In this document: positions 53,761 to 63,908 of the stretch, piece after piece
Layout: each line of letters opens with the position of its first letter
Numbering within the stretch: the first letter of the stretch is position 1
Origin: Mucidula mucida
Lineage: Eukaryota > Basidiomycota > Agaricomycetes > Agaricales > Physalacriaceae
NCBI GenBank assembly: GCA_015501055.1
Contig: JADNYV010000077.1
Span: 62,001-126,000, forward strand
Direction of reading: 5' to 3'
DNA: 64,000 nucleotides
Notes under the pieces: model-generated
What the model was told of the DNA's origin: nothing
The model's input: the letters and a program-made list of their open reading frames with translations, nothing else
The model's database searches: none
Position numbers and translations under genes: made by a program

Positions 53761-55239
53761 ACCGCGTCAGTCTGGATCTCTTTCCCCCACCTGCCGCGGG
53801 CACACGCACGTCCTTTGGCGCGGCTGATTTCCGACCATTGAACCTAAAAGCCTTTCACACCACGCGGGTTACGTTCATGTGGCGCGATTAAAGGCGAGCA
53901 TCGGGACATTCTTCTATCCTCATCACAAACTCTCCGTTCGGCGTCTGTATTCTGCTTGGAAAACGCGCAAATTCAAGTTGAAGCTAGTCATCGGCGGCGG
54001 AGGTACTGCAAGAGTCGTTCCCATATCAGTCGACTCTACTGCACGCTAGAGGTCACATCATGTTTAAGAACCTCGCGCCTCCTCAGAGTTTCAACTCGAT
54101 GGTCTTTACTTCCGACGGCTACCAGTGGATGTAGGTATTTCTGGATTTTCAACGTGTTGGAAACCCGCGTACCATTTATGCGGCCATCTCAAGCTTCGTT
54201 TTCTAATCCCGCTGGCCGCTAATGATCGCGTGTCGAGGATTAGGACATGACTTGTGCTGGCGTCCTTTCCCCAAGTATTGTGCTCGCAATGGTGCATTTC
54301 ACGGTAAGTCATATATTCTGTATGCGGCCGACTAGACCCGCATCGGTGAATCTACTATACTACATAGAGGGGCAGCGATTGTTGTCCGCCATCCTGTGAT
54401 CCACCTGACCAAAATACAACTTGTTAAACCTCAAGTGAAGTGGGTTTTTTACTCTTCATATTGAATACACGCTCATAACCGCCCCATAATGCTTTTTTGT
54501 TTGTTTGATTTGAGACACCACCACGTCCGAACCTGTCTGTTATCCAAGGGTAATGCATGCCACAGAACCTAGGCTGGCACTGAGACCACAATCTCTCCGT
54601 TCGGCGTCTAGTACACGTCGAACATTTGGGTTCCGTGGCCTCACCTCAACAAAGGCGTTGTGCTTTCTTCTCGGTGAAGCAGCTCCAGTTCGCCACATCG
54701 GTACGCGATCCCGGCTCTCTTTGCGCTAGTAATTTTAAAACGAAATCCCCTCAAAGGACATTCCACAAAACTAGTCAGTACGTTGGAGAAGAAGCTGATT
54801 AGGTCCGTTGATTCCAAGGGGAAACTGGAAAGGTGTCGTCTATGCGAATTGATGAATCGTAAATGCGCCATGGATTCGGGTCATGTCTACAAGTCATCGT
54901 GTCCTAGCTCCCCCTCCCCCAGTCGAGAAGAATAGTGCGGGAGAGTGAGCGGATGGAGCTTATATGTATGTACTATAGTCCTATACAACAATGCTCGCCA
55001 AGCGTTTTGAACTACAAGACGCATTCGAGAACGGCGGTGGCAGATCTTCCGTTCATGCATATTAATGGCACATGTTGAATCTCGTTGACCGAAAACTTGA
55101 AGAGAGTAATCAAGTACAAGGTGTTGATAGGGTACGCATACCCGTCGACTCCCTCTGAATACATAGATCTCTACTGACATGCATCCTTCCAATATGAAAG
55201 ACGGAAGTGTCCGTTATGGTGTCAGTTCAGGTGATGACA
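53761..55239. other. Repeat-bearing spacer, second part
   Basis: Holds the second copies of the repeats around the GH79 fragment. No open frame of coding quality. Confidence 0.4.
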
Positions 55240-55331
55240 GCATTAATGGGGTAGTGGTAACCTGGGTCGTTGCCATGTATGATCGCAGGCGTCTCATCGA
55301 CCCGCCGGGGGTTCGATTCCCCCTTAATGCA
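55240..55331 (+). tRNA. tRNA-Gly (GCC), 21-nt intron
   Basis: Same exons as the tRNA-Gly at 48694; intron TGTATGATCG...TCA after GCCA. B box GGTTCGATTCC intact. Confidence 0.9.
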
Positions 55332-55567
55332 CTGCTGCGTCTCTGAAAACGTTTTTGTTTTGTCAACGCGGCACGCCACACATGACTCATGAGGTTTAAG
55401 TCAACTTGAGCAAATGTTGAATGCGCACTCAGTGCTCAGTGCTCAGCACTCAGCAGTTTACATGACCGAGTCCTTGTCGATTTATTGTGATGTCGGTAAA
55501 GGTAAGCCAAAAAAGTACGACTTGAAATTCAACGTGGAACGAAAAGCACCAGCCGAAAGCAGTCGTA

Positions 55568-56956
55568 TCACCGCCTCCCAAACCAATTCGGACCACCGCC
55601 GCTCCCCGTCGTACTCGCACTCCTCCTCGGAAGATTAAACCACCTGCCAAACGTCGTACTCTCATCTTCACCGTCTATCTCTATCTCATCTTCCTCCCGA
55701 CTCTTGTCCACACTATCGTCCAACTCGTCCTTCTCCTCCTCCTCCCCATCGTCACCCTCTCCAAAAACATTAACATCCCTCTCCAAAAAGCCCTCGAGAT
55801 CACCAAGCCCGCCGTCCAGATCAAACTGGGAATCATACGCGCCTCGGAGCTGGGTGGCAGCGTACAGCGGGGCGGGATCGTCATCCGAGAGAGGCATGGC
55901 TGACCCAGCTGACGCTATTGGGTTGACGCCAAAGTCCAGACTTTCCTCTTCGACAGACAGTTTGGACGAAGACGCGCGGACGAGGGGCTTCTTCCCTTTC
56001 CTCGGACTAGGAGTACGCGCGGCGCTCAGCAGCTCGCGAAGATCCTTCATCTCGCCGCGTGGCTCGGAGGAAGGCTCGCTGCCAATGTCTAGAGGTCGCG
56101 CACGTGTGCGTGTATTCGGGGGAGTCGACGTGACGAGGTGCGAGGGGAACGATGGCGGAAAGAAGGTGTCTTCGGGGATAAATGATATAGATGGGTGTGT
56201 GGGTTCGGCGGGTAGAGGGGGAGGTTCGTCTCGATTGGGACGAGAGACAAGTCGCGGAGGGGGTGCAGCTGCGGGAGAGGAGCCCCGAGACGAAGATGGG
56301 ACGAGGACTTTAGGCGACTCTCGCTTCGGCTGGGAAGAAGCATTCGACCGCACACGCTTCAATGTGACAAACCCCAACGGCGACGGATCCTTGAGGTCGT
56401 ATTCTTCATCCACCTTGCGCTTCTTCCTCGGGCTCGCACTACTCCCATCCGTCTTCCTCTTCCCTCTTACAGGGCTTGAAACCTCCACACTAACCTCGAC
56501 ATTCTTCACCCACCCGCTCACCTTTTCCACCGTCCGCATCTTCCGCCTCAGCTCATCCCACTCCTCGTCCGTATCCGGAAAGCACAGCGGCTCAGGCAGC
56601 GGCACTACAGGCGTCAGCGACGTACCCACGTACCTAGCCGAATCTCAGTCAATCTCCTATACAGAAAGAAATCGCACATACCTCCGCCCACAAAGCGTGC
56701 TCCGTAGCTTCAAGACATGTCTCAGCTGACGCCATGGATCGTCCGCTTGCAGAGCCTCGCGCACGCGTTCACGCAGAGCATCGGTTGTGTCTCGTTTGCC
56801 AGTGTCGCTGTCCACATCCATATCCAATGCGCATCGGCGCAGCGCGTCCCGGCGTTCGTAGAGAGTGCGCAGGTATGCAGTAGGAGAGAGTATCTCGACG
56901 GGGAGCGTGGACGAGTAGGAGGTCTGCGATGTCGTAGGGCACGAGCGTGGTGCCAT
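55568..56956 (-). CDS. Low-complexity acidic/basic protein, paralogue A' (446 aa)
   Basis: Exon 1 56956-56682 (MAPRSCPTTSQTSYSSTLP ...), intron 56681-56634 (GTATGT... GGCTAG), exon 2 56633-55568; joined 447 codons. It shares with paralogue A the blocks TAYLRTLYERRDALRRC, WRQLRHVLKLRSTL, YVGTSLTPVVPLPEPL, EEWDELRRKMRTVEKVSGWVKNVE, a KKRK signal, DLKDPSPLGFV, PEDTFFPPSFPSHLVTSTP, GDLEGFLERDV and FGRWFNLPRRSAS...WFGRR. Same intron position as A. The two genes face each other across about 7 kb, each flanked by tRNA-Gly and tRNA-Asn genes. Function unknown. Confidence 0.72.
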
Positions 56957-57289
56957 CGTTGGTGATGTGATAGTGTAGTGAGCGTTCAAGACAACATAAA
57001 ACCAAACACGTGCATACTGAACGCTTCCTGCACGATAACGAGGTCCTTTCCCTGCCTTAATACAGCACGTATGTACAGGTAACCACACCCACACGAACAA
57101 TCGGAAGCCAGTTTGTCAGGAATCATATTTACTATGAGAATGATACATACAGCATATTCAGTACGAGCAAAATTTGAGGCGCCGAGTGATTTCCCTAGAC
57201 GCGACCGTCCAAGAGAAAAACTTAAAAGTGAAGTTGTCGATAATCACAATTGGGATGTGAGGGGTTAAGTCGATCCCAGGAGGGAGGCG

Positions 57290-57379
57290 TGCATTAAGGG
57301 GGAATCGAACCCCCGGCGGGTCGAAAATACGCCCACATATGGATGGCAACGACCCAGGTTACCACTACCCCATTAATGC
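57290..57379 (-). tRNA. tRNA-Gly (GCC), 19-nt intron
   Basis: Same exons as the tRNA-Gly genes at 48694 and 55240, with a third intron sequence (TCCATATGTGG...). Lies upstream of paralogue A' on the same strand. Confidence 0.9.
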
Positions 57380-57472
57380 ATAACTGAAACCTTCTCCATC
57401 ACTGTGTGGAAAGAAAATCATGGCACACTGCTCAAAGAAAAAGGGAGCGCTATGAGTTAGCACTGCCCCAGT

Positions 57473-57556
57473 GAGGCTCGAACTCACGACCTTCCGATGT
57501 TACAGGTCAAACAACGAATAACAGTCGGACGCTGTAACCAACTCAGCCATGGGGCA
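57473..57556 (-). tRNA. tRNA-Asn (GTT), 20-nt intron
   Basis: Same exons as 44973 and 49246; intron TTCGTTG...TGTAAC. Acceptor, D, anticodon and T arms all pair. Confidence 0.9.
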
Positions 57557-58568
57557 TAGCATCTCCTCTGATCGGTGCCCCTATTTCCGCCACACTCGCA
57601 AAGTGCCGCACAAAGTATAGAGCCAACCTACCTACTGAGAAAACATCAAAGATCCGATTGTCAAAATACCATCTATAGCTCGTACACACTCCAACCTACC
57701 TGGTGTGAACAGACAAGACAGTCATCGTGGACTCTTCCAATTGAGCCATCCATTCGCTGTTGGCCTAATTGCAAATACCCGTACTGATAAACCGGTGACC
57801 CGGAAGTTAGCCGTACGATGAGAAGAGCCTACTGTAAGCTGGTCTTTTTGGTACCTGGCAGGAAGGACTGTCAAGGTAACCGAACACAATCGGGATCCGT
57901 ACTTCAAGGAGAATGGCGCAGATAGGGCGGGAAGGCCGGCTTGTTACAGATTGGTGGTTCCAAAATGCCGATGTCCTCATCAAAGTAGATACCAGCCTTG
58001 AAGCCCAAGCCAGGATTGCCGCTCACTCCTCTATCAATCAGATTCATACAGTGTACACGTACCTCTGCCCATCCGTATGAAACTCAAACCTCTGTTTGTA
58101 GACTTTCTAGAAGCTTTTAGCCCCAACTCAACCTTAAAGTCATCGGACTGAGTGCAACCGTGCATTGAAGATGAAGTCGACAGCGTGTCTCGCAATCCAA
58201 GTTGACTCAACGTTATCGGGTGCGCGTCCTTCCAAGATGTGCATCAAGCTTGTCACAACATTGTACACAGTGCTTGCAGCTTTTGTTGGCCGTGTAATGG
58301 GTTATTAGGGCCCGGACTGCCGTGCGTCGTAGAGCACAGCACGATTGGAGTGCACGTCCGCGGAGAATCCATAATGTTTGACACATAAGCGACGGGGACT
58401 GTTGGTGTCTCGTGGGGGGGGAGGGGGGTGATAACAGATATGTCACTATGAACCTGTCATTGTATACTGAATCGGTCGGAAAACATCTCACAAACTAACC
58501 TCCAAGAAGATCCGGGAGTTTAAAGTTTCTTGGGTGGAAGCCGAAAAGACCAGCTTACTCTATCATTG
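57557..58568. other. Spacer, nothing recognised
   Basis: No open frame of coding quality. A G-rich run (GGGGGGGGAGGGGGG) lies at about 58414. No repeat pairing seen. Confidence 0.35.
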
Positions 58569-58820
58569 TTAGGGTGGTGAAGTAATCCCTAGGTTTTGAT
58601 ACACCTCGGGTTTACTGCGGTAAATAACGGTATTGATACAGTATTGAAACCCTCGGGGGTCAGGAGGTAGGTCTCAATGCCGGCGCGCTGGCACTTAGAG
58701 CTCCTGGAGGTGGGGGGAGTAAGGCGGGATGCGGGGGCGCGGCGCCACATCACGTGTCTGAAGCACATGGGTATCGAAACCGTTACTAACACCCCCGGGA
58801 GGTTTACTGTGCCACCCTAA
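58569..58820. repeat. MITE-like element with terminal inverted repeats
   Basis: Begins TTAGGGTGGTGAAGTAA and ends TTACTGTGCCACCCTAA, an imperfect 17-bp terminal inverted repeat. Inner sequences also pair loosely (TTGATACA with TATCGAAACC). 252 bp, no coding capacity. No target-site duplication is evident. Confidence 0.45.
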
Positions 58821-58873
58821 TCGTCGTAAAAAAGCTAACGCGTTACACCTTCTTCCCACGGTTCCCGAGGCAC

Positions 58874-58959
58874 TCCGACCTGCCTGGTTCGAACAGGCGA
58901 CATCAAGATGACAGGGTATCCATTACAGTCTTGCGCTCTTCCAACTGAGCTAAGGTCGG
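58874..58959 (-). tRNA. tRNA-Tyr (GTA), 13-nt intron
   Basis: Acceptor CCGACCT/AGGTCGG, D arm TAGCTCAGTTGGAAGAGC, anticodon stem CAAGA/TCTTG, loop CTGTAA + intron TGGATACCCTGTC + A, T arm GCCTGTTCGAACCAGGC. Anticodon GTA. Confidence 0.92.
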
Positions 58960-59126
58960 TTGGCAGTGTTCTGGGCGCCTCACCCCGTGTTGGAACTCGA
59001 CGCCACCTCGTGCACAATGCTATAACTACAGAAAAGAACATGCAACGATGAGATATGTACACTATGTATGTATGCAACGACTATGATAACTAATGCAACA
59101 TCCATAACCATGCGCAAGTCAATCTC

Positions 59127-60193
59127 TCACCACCCCGCAAACCCAACAATCTTCCCATCCCAGCTCCACCAAATCATCTCGTCGTCCTCTTCCATATCCC
59201 CATCCTCCTCCTCATTCACTGCAGGCCTCCGACACGCCACCCACACGCCCTCGACCTTACTCTTCCCCTTCCCTCTCTCCAAAAACGTCCGATCCAGCGA
59301 CGCACTCACGCTCTGCCTCGGCACCCACGCCGGATGCACAAACCGCCGGGGCGCGCGTATAAGTACGTGCGTCTGCGTCGGGTGCATGTCCGCCGCGAGA
59401 TCCGCGTCTGCACCAACGAGCGCGCGCGAGAGGAGCCGGTCCGCGGTGCGCAAAGCTAATTGGTGGTCGGCGTGGGTGGCGGTGGGTTGGGGTTCGGATT
59501 CAGAGTCCGAGTCTGAATCGCTATCCGGGGGATGTTCGTCTTCTTCATCATCATCACTATCTTGGTCCTCGTCATCCTCTTCCTCGTCGTCACTATCCTC
59601 CTCATCGTCATCCTCAGGCAAATCATCCCTCTCGCCCCACACCTTGGTCTCCAGCCCATCCACTGCCAGCAACACCCGCGCCTTGGCCGTGCCCACACTC
59701 GGTCCTAGCACAATCGCCAGATACGCTAGGCTATTCCCATTCCCTTTCCCTTTGTCTCTTCCCTTAGCAAAAGCAGTCGACAGCGCAGTAAACGTCGTAT
59801 CCAAATGCGACGTGAGCGTGTCATACGCGTCTAGCAACTGCTCCTTGAGCTTGGCGGACTTGGCGCTCGTCGGTTTGAGGCGGGTCAGTTGAGGGATCGG
59901 GCTAAAACCAAAAATCAGATTGGATTCTGGGAGACAGAGGCAGAGGACACGTACAGAGGAACCTGATTCTTGAGGAATAGAACGTGTCCTAGGAGACTTG
60001 ATGCGAGGCTCGCGGCGATGGTGTCGGGGATAGAGTCGCCTTGGAGCTGGACCAGCGGAAAGTCGCCACGGGTCGTGTTATTGTTCTCCATCGGAGGAGG
60101 AATTGCAGGCGATAGAGATGAGGGCAAGACAGCTTTAGCGTGCGTCAGCGACTCTGGTGGCTGCTCGGTCGGAGTGAGGGCGAGGACGGGCAT
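59127..60193 (-). CDS. Acidic conserved protein, possibly p31comet/HORMA-like (337 aa)
   Basis: Exon 1 60193-59955 (MPVLALTPTEQPPESLTHAK ...), intron 59954-59902 (GTACGT... GGTTTTAG), exon 2 59901-59127; joined 338 codons. I use the first ATG that fits the frame (60193). Residues 55-90 read IAASLASSLLGHVLFLKNQVPLPIPQL, similar in feel to the helix before the dimer strand in p31comet (MAD2L1-binding) proteins. Then AYLAIVLGPSVGTAKARVLLAVDG, followed by a run of about 50 Asp/Glu and a C-terminus MIWWSWDGKIVGFAGW. The long acidic run is disordered. The p31comet link is weak and based on local resemblance only. The promoter has a CACGTG box about 85 bp upstream. Confidence 0.6.
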
Positions 60194-60341
60194 GATGATA
60201 GTCGTGGTGGTCGTGGTCGTGGTCAGAGATTTAATTTTAGCGGATCGGAAATCGGAAATCAACAATGTCCGAGCCACGTGATGCTGTTTGTTCCTTGCCC
60301 GGCGGCAGATTCGCGCTAAATTCCAATTATGTACGCGAGGC

Positions 60342-61027
60342 TACTATGGTGTGCTTTTGCACAAGGATATGCTGTTTCCCATCGATTGCGCCTTAAACAA
60401 CCTGATATCGGTGCAGTTTTTCACGGAATAGATTCCGATACATGTCTTCTATAGTTGTACAAAACAACTTAAAGGAAATTGGCTGCAAACTGAGTGAGAT
60501 AGGTCGAGAACGAGGCCGGGTTAGTGATTTTGAGGTGAACACCTTACTTGCAAGGGTTACAGTCTATGGGTGGTCTTTGATTGGTAGAGACATTAATAAT
60601 AGGCATATATACACCTATTAGTGCAAGTTCTGAGGCAAAAATTGAAGGGGAATATAATACAAGGTTGCATTTGGTCATGTGTCACGCTTGAACGGTTTAT
60701 CGTCAATATAAGACATTTGAGACTTTGAATACTGCCTTGGAACTTGCACTAATAGGTGTGTATATGTCTAATACTGATTCCTCTACCAGTCAAAGACCAC
60801 CCGTAGACTGTAACCCTTGCAAGTAAGGTGTTCACCTCAAATCACTAACTCGGCCTTATTCTCACTTAGTTTGCAGCTAATTTCCTTTAAGTTGTTTTGT
60901 ACAACTGTAGAAGACATGTATTGAAATCTATTCTGCAAAAAACTGCGCCAATATCAGGTTGTTTAAGACATGATTGACGGAAAACGGCATATTTTTGTGC
61001 AAAGGCACACCAAAAGACACCATAGTA
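60342..61027. repeat. Large inverted repeat (foldback element), arms about 290 bp
   Basis: Left arm 60342-60635 begins TACTATGGTGTGCTTTTGCAC and contains TTAAACAACCTGATATCGG and TGCAAGGGTTACAGTCTATGGG. The right arm (about 60735-61027) is its reverse complement with scattered differences (CCATAGTA at the end, CCCGTAGACTGTAACCCTTGC in the middle). The loop is about 100 bp. No coding capacity. It could be a non-autonomous foldback/MITE element or a source of hairpin RNA. Confidence 0.75.
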
Positions 61028-61414
61028 TCATCAATCAACGTTCAACGTTCATTATTAAACAATTGGAGGTTAGTTACGTCTGCAGCCTGGTCAGCATCAA
61101 ACAGATAGACATATCATTGCATGTTCAATGCACAATAGAATACAACTTGGCCAATTTGCTCTATAAAGATGTGTGCATTTTGGACTGTTATCCGAGCAAA
61201 GCTTTGTAAGGACTATATGTTGCAAGTTAAGCCACAATAACAGTAGACATTTTGACTATAATAAATGCATACATGCATTAATGGGGTAGTGGTAACCTGG
61301 GTCGTTGTCATGTGACATGCTTTCAACCCAGGGGCTTAATGCAAATATATGACATGGATAAAAGACTTGTTGCTAACACAGTACTAATTGTGCCAAATTG
61401 TGCCACACTTCTAG
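61028..61414. other. AT-rich spacer with a tRNA-Gly relic
   Basis: Plus-strand frame 60970-61209 overlaps the inverted repeat and has no coding character. The degenerate tRNA-Gly listed separately is here. Confidence 0.35.
61275..61342 (+). pseudogene. Degenerate tRNA-Gly
   Basis: GCATTAATGGGGTAGTGGTA and ACCTGGGTCGTT match the tRNA-Gly 5' half. The anticodon is mutated (TTGTCA for TTGCCA) and the T arm is deleted, although the acceptor end TTAATGC remains. Confidence 0.7.
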
Positions 61415-61857
61415 TAGAGTGGCAGTAATAGGGTTGTGGAACTAACCTCTAGGCTTTGAAGGCCTTGGTTATTTACTAGTTAGAAACAGTTATTTACCTG
61501 TATATCAACTTTTTATGTGACTTGGTTAAGTATGATAGTCTACCTCTCCATTGCCATGTAACTTCCCCTGAGTTTTGTAGCACCACAGATTATGTGCAAA
61601 TGTCACATAAAGGTAAATAACCCTCCTGCCAGGCCCTTAGGTTATAAACTGGTAAATAACCAGTACTTTACCGGGAAACAACCTCCTGATATGCTAACCT
61701 AGATTATTTCCACTACCCTAGGCAGTAAACCCCTTGGGGGGGTTACTAATGGTGTTGATACTGATCCCTACAAGGCCCAAGTTTTAAAACTATTAGTAAT
61801 GATTTTAATACTAGCATGTACTATTTCAGATATGTAATATAGTGCAGTGCTATGCCA
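61415..61857. repeat. Possible diverged MITE
   Basis: Starts near AGAGTGGCAGTAATAGGG and ends near GTGCTATGCCACCCT, resembling the ends of the element at 58569-58820 but strongly diverged and AT-rich. Repeated TTATTTAC/GTAAATAA tracts in the middle. Confidence 0.3.
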
Positions 61858-61867
61858 CCCTTGGTTC

Positions 61868-62392
61868 TGTTATGAATTGCCATATTTTTACATTTTTACA
61901 TCTCATTATATCTTATTGGGGGCTTGTCCTTTTCATCACCAAAGCCGTACTCATGTCGGACACACGCCCAACACATGGATGACATCATACATGCCGATAC
62001 CTCATGGACTTCCTATTGTATACACACCACCGACACTCGTAGCACACATGGTTGTTTCAGTATTATTACTTACATGCAGTTACCACTCGTATTTAATGGT
62101 TTCACGGACTAGTAGCATACAACACTGGGTCAAGGGCATGGAGCATCCCTAGCGGAAACACATATGGACAAGGAGTCCCAAACACAGACTAACTAGTATA
62201 TAAGCAGTAGTATAGTATCATTATACTTTAGTTCCGATCTTGTTTATACACCTGGCCTAGCTGAGTCTTATGAACACAAACACTTACTTCCTTAGTTCTT
62301 GCTGTGGTACCTGGTTTAGTCTCGTGGCTATAGCCAGTCGCTAACATCTGTGGTACCTGGTTTAGTCACGTGGTTATAGTCAGTTGCTAACA
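61868..62392 (+). repeat. 5' LTR of chromovirus 2, with a 46-bp internal duplication
   Basis: TGTTATG ... GCTAACA. A TATATAAG box lies at 62197-62204. The 3' end carries a tandem repeat of about 46 bp (TGGTACCTGGTTTAGTC... GCTAACA twice) that is absent from the LTRs of copy 1. Confidence 0.8.
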
Positions 62393-62990
62393 GAAGATCA
62401 GAACTACTTTCTACCACCTACCACACATCCCTGATCGTCGATCAGCACTTCACTGTTTGATCATCGCACATTCACCCATCCCCTTTCCTGTTTACAGATT
62501 AACGGAATCCTAATCCCAGCGCATGTCCACATACATGTATATAGGTCCCAGTAGCGCTGGCTAACAGTTAGAGATAACTGCCTCGGGTGCTGGAAGTAGC
62601 CGCTCTCACGAGAACAAACTTTTGGCAGTTGCACTTCAGTGGGCGCTGTTTACGGGTCAACCCCCGTTCCCAGGAAAACTTTGGCTTACCTCACACCAGA
62701 GGGACGTCGGCTGGGCAATTGCAAACTTGTGACAAGCTCTTGGGCTCCGTAGATACGTAGTCAGTAGTCAGTAAAATAGCGTAGACAGTTACGATACCTA
62801 CCTACTTTACTTACCTTACAATACACACCATCATTCCCCACCCTACCAAGTCCTGGATTCTATTTCAGATCTAGGCAATTCCCCCTTATTCACCCAAACC
62901 TCTATTCCCTCACCCGTTTCATCAAAATCTGCATCTCCCATATCCCCACTTTCACCCTTTCACTCTCCGATCCTATCACCCCGATTCATC

Positions 62991-63908
62991 ATGTCCAACG
63001 AAGCACCCGAAACCGCTCCTCACACACCCGCTCATCACACCGATGTTGAAACCAAAGGCCGATCCCTTGTCAACAAGCCTTATGACTATGACGGGGACAA
63101 GTCCAAGTACAAGAGCTGGTGGCGATCAATGTTCACATATATCCGTGACAAGAAGAACAACCTCACATCTGACTCCGAAAGGATCGATGTTGTTCTTTCC
63201 TATATCCGAGGAGATCACATAGATGCATGGGTCCAGAACTACTTGGACCAGAACTTCGACGAGGAAGAAGAGGAATGGACCGTCTCTTGGACGGAGTTCA
63301 AGGAAGATTTGAAGGAATGATTTGTGGATTCCAACCTCGCGCAAGACCAGATCAAGCGGTTGCGCCAGGGGCAAGACACCGCTCAAGATTTTTTCCAGAA
63401 GTTCGAGGTTCTGCTCACTCAGGCAGGATATTCGAAGGATGACACATTTGTCGTACAACTTCTCGAGACCAACCTCAACGAGAAGATCATTGATCAGATC
63501 TATGGCAGCCGAGACAGGTTGCCAGAGAAGTACAAGGATTGGAAGGCACAGATCATTCAGATCGATCAGCTGTGGAGAAGGCGGACGGCGAGCAAGAGGT
63601 CCGGCATGCAGTCCCGGCCCCTAGCTCCGCAGGCGGCTACATCGAGAGCCAATCCTACAAACCCACCCCCGACGCCAATCACACGACGAGACGCCACCGG
63701 CGTTACCTATGGAGGAGCCGGCAGGCCAATGGACATTGACAACGCACAATAAAGGGGACTTGCTTCAGCTGCGGCAAACAGGGTTACGTCAGCAGGTTCT
63801 GTCCAAGAAGGGTCGACCCCAGCAGATTCGGGGTCTATGGACCAAAATGAACAACAAGGAGAAGAAGAAGTTGGCCGAAGAGTTGGGTTTTGCGAAGCTC
63901 CCGCAGTA
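62991..63908 (+). pseudogene. Chromovirus gag, second copy
   Basis: Starts MSNEAPETAPHTPAHH at 62991. TGA at 63318 replaces the CGA (Arg) of ERFVDSN in copy 1. The N-terminal frame ends at MDIDNAQ TAA (63750). The zinc knuckle CFSCGKQGYVSRFC (His replaced by Tyr) is in the -1 frame, and the tail EELGFAKLPQ TAG in a further -1 frame. Pol begins in the -1 frame across the gag stop and continues to the window end. Confidence 0.8.

Noticed and set aside
59068..59892. Plus-strand 274-codon Ser-rich frame
   Set aside because: It is the antisense of the acidic run in the minus-strand gene; Ser repeats mirror GAN codons, and its frame lacks a plausible splice model.
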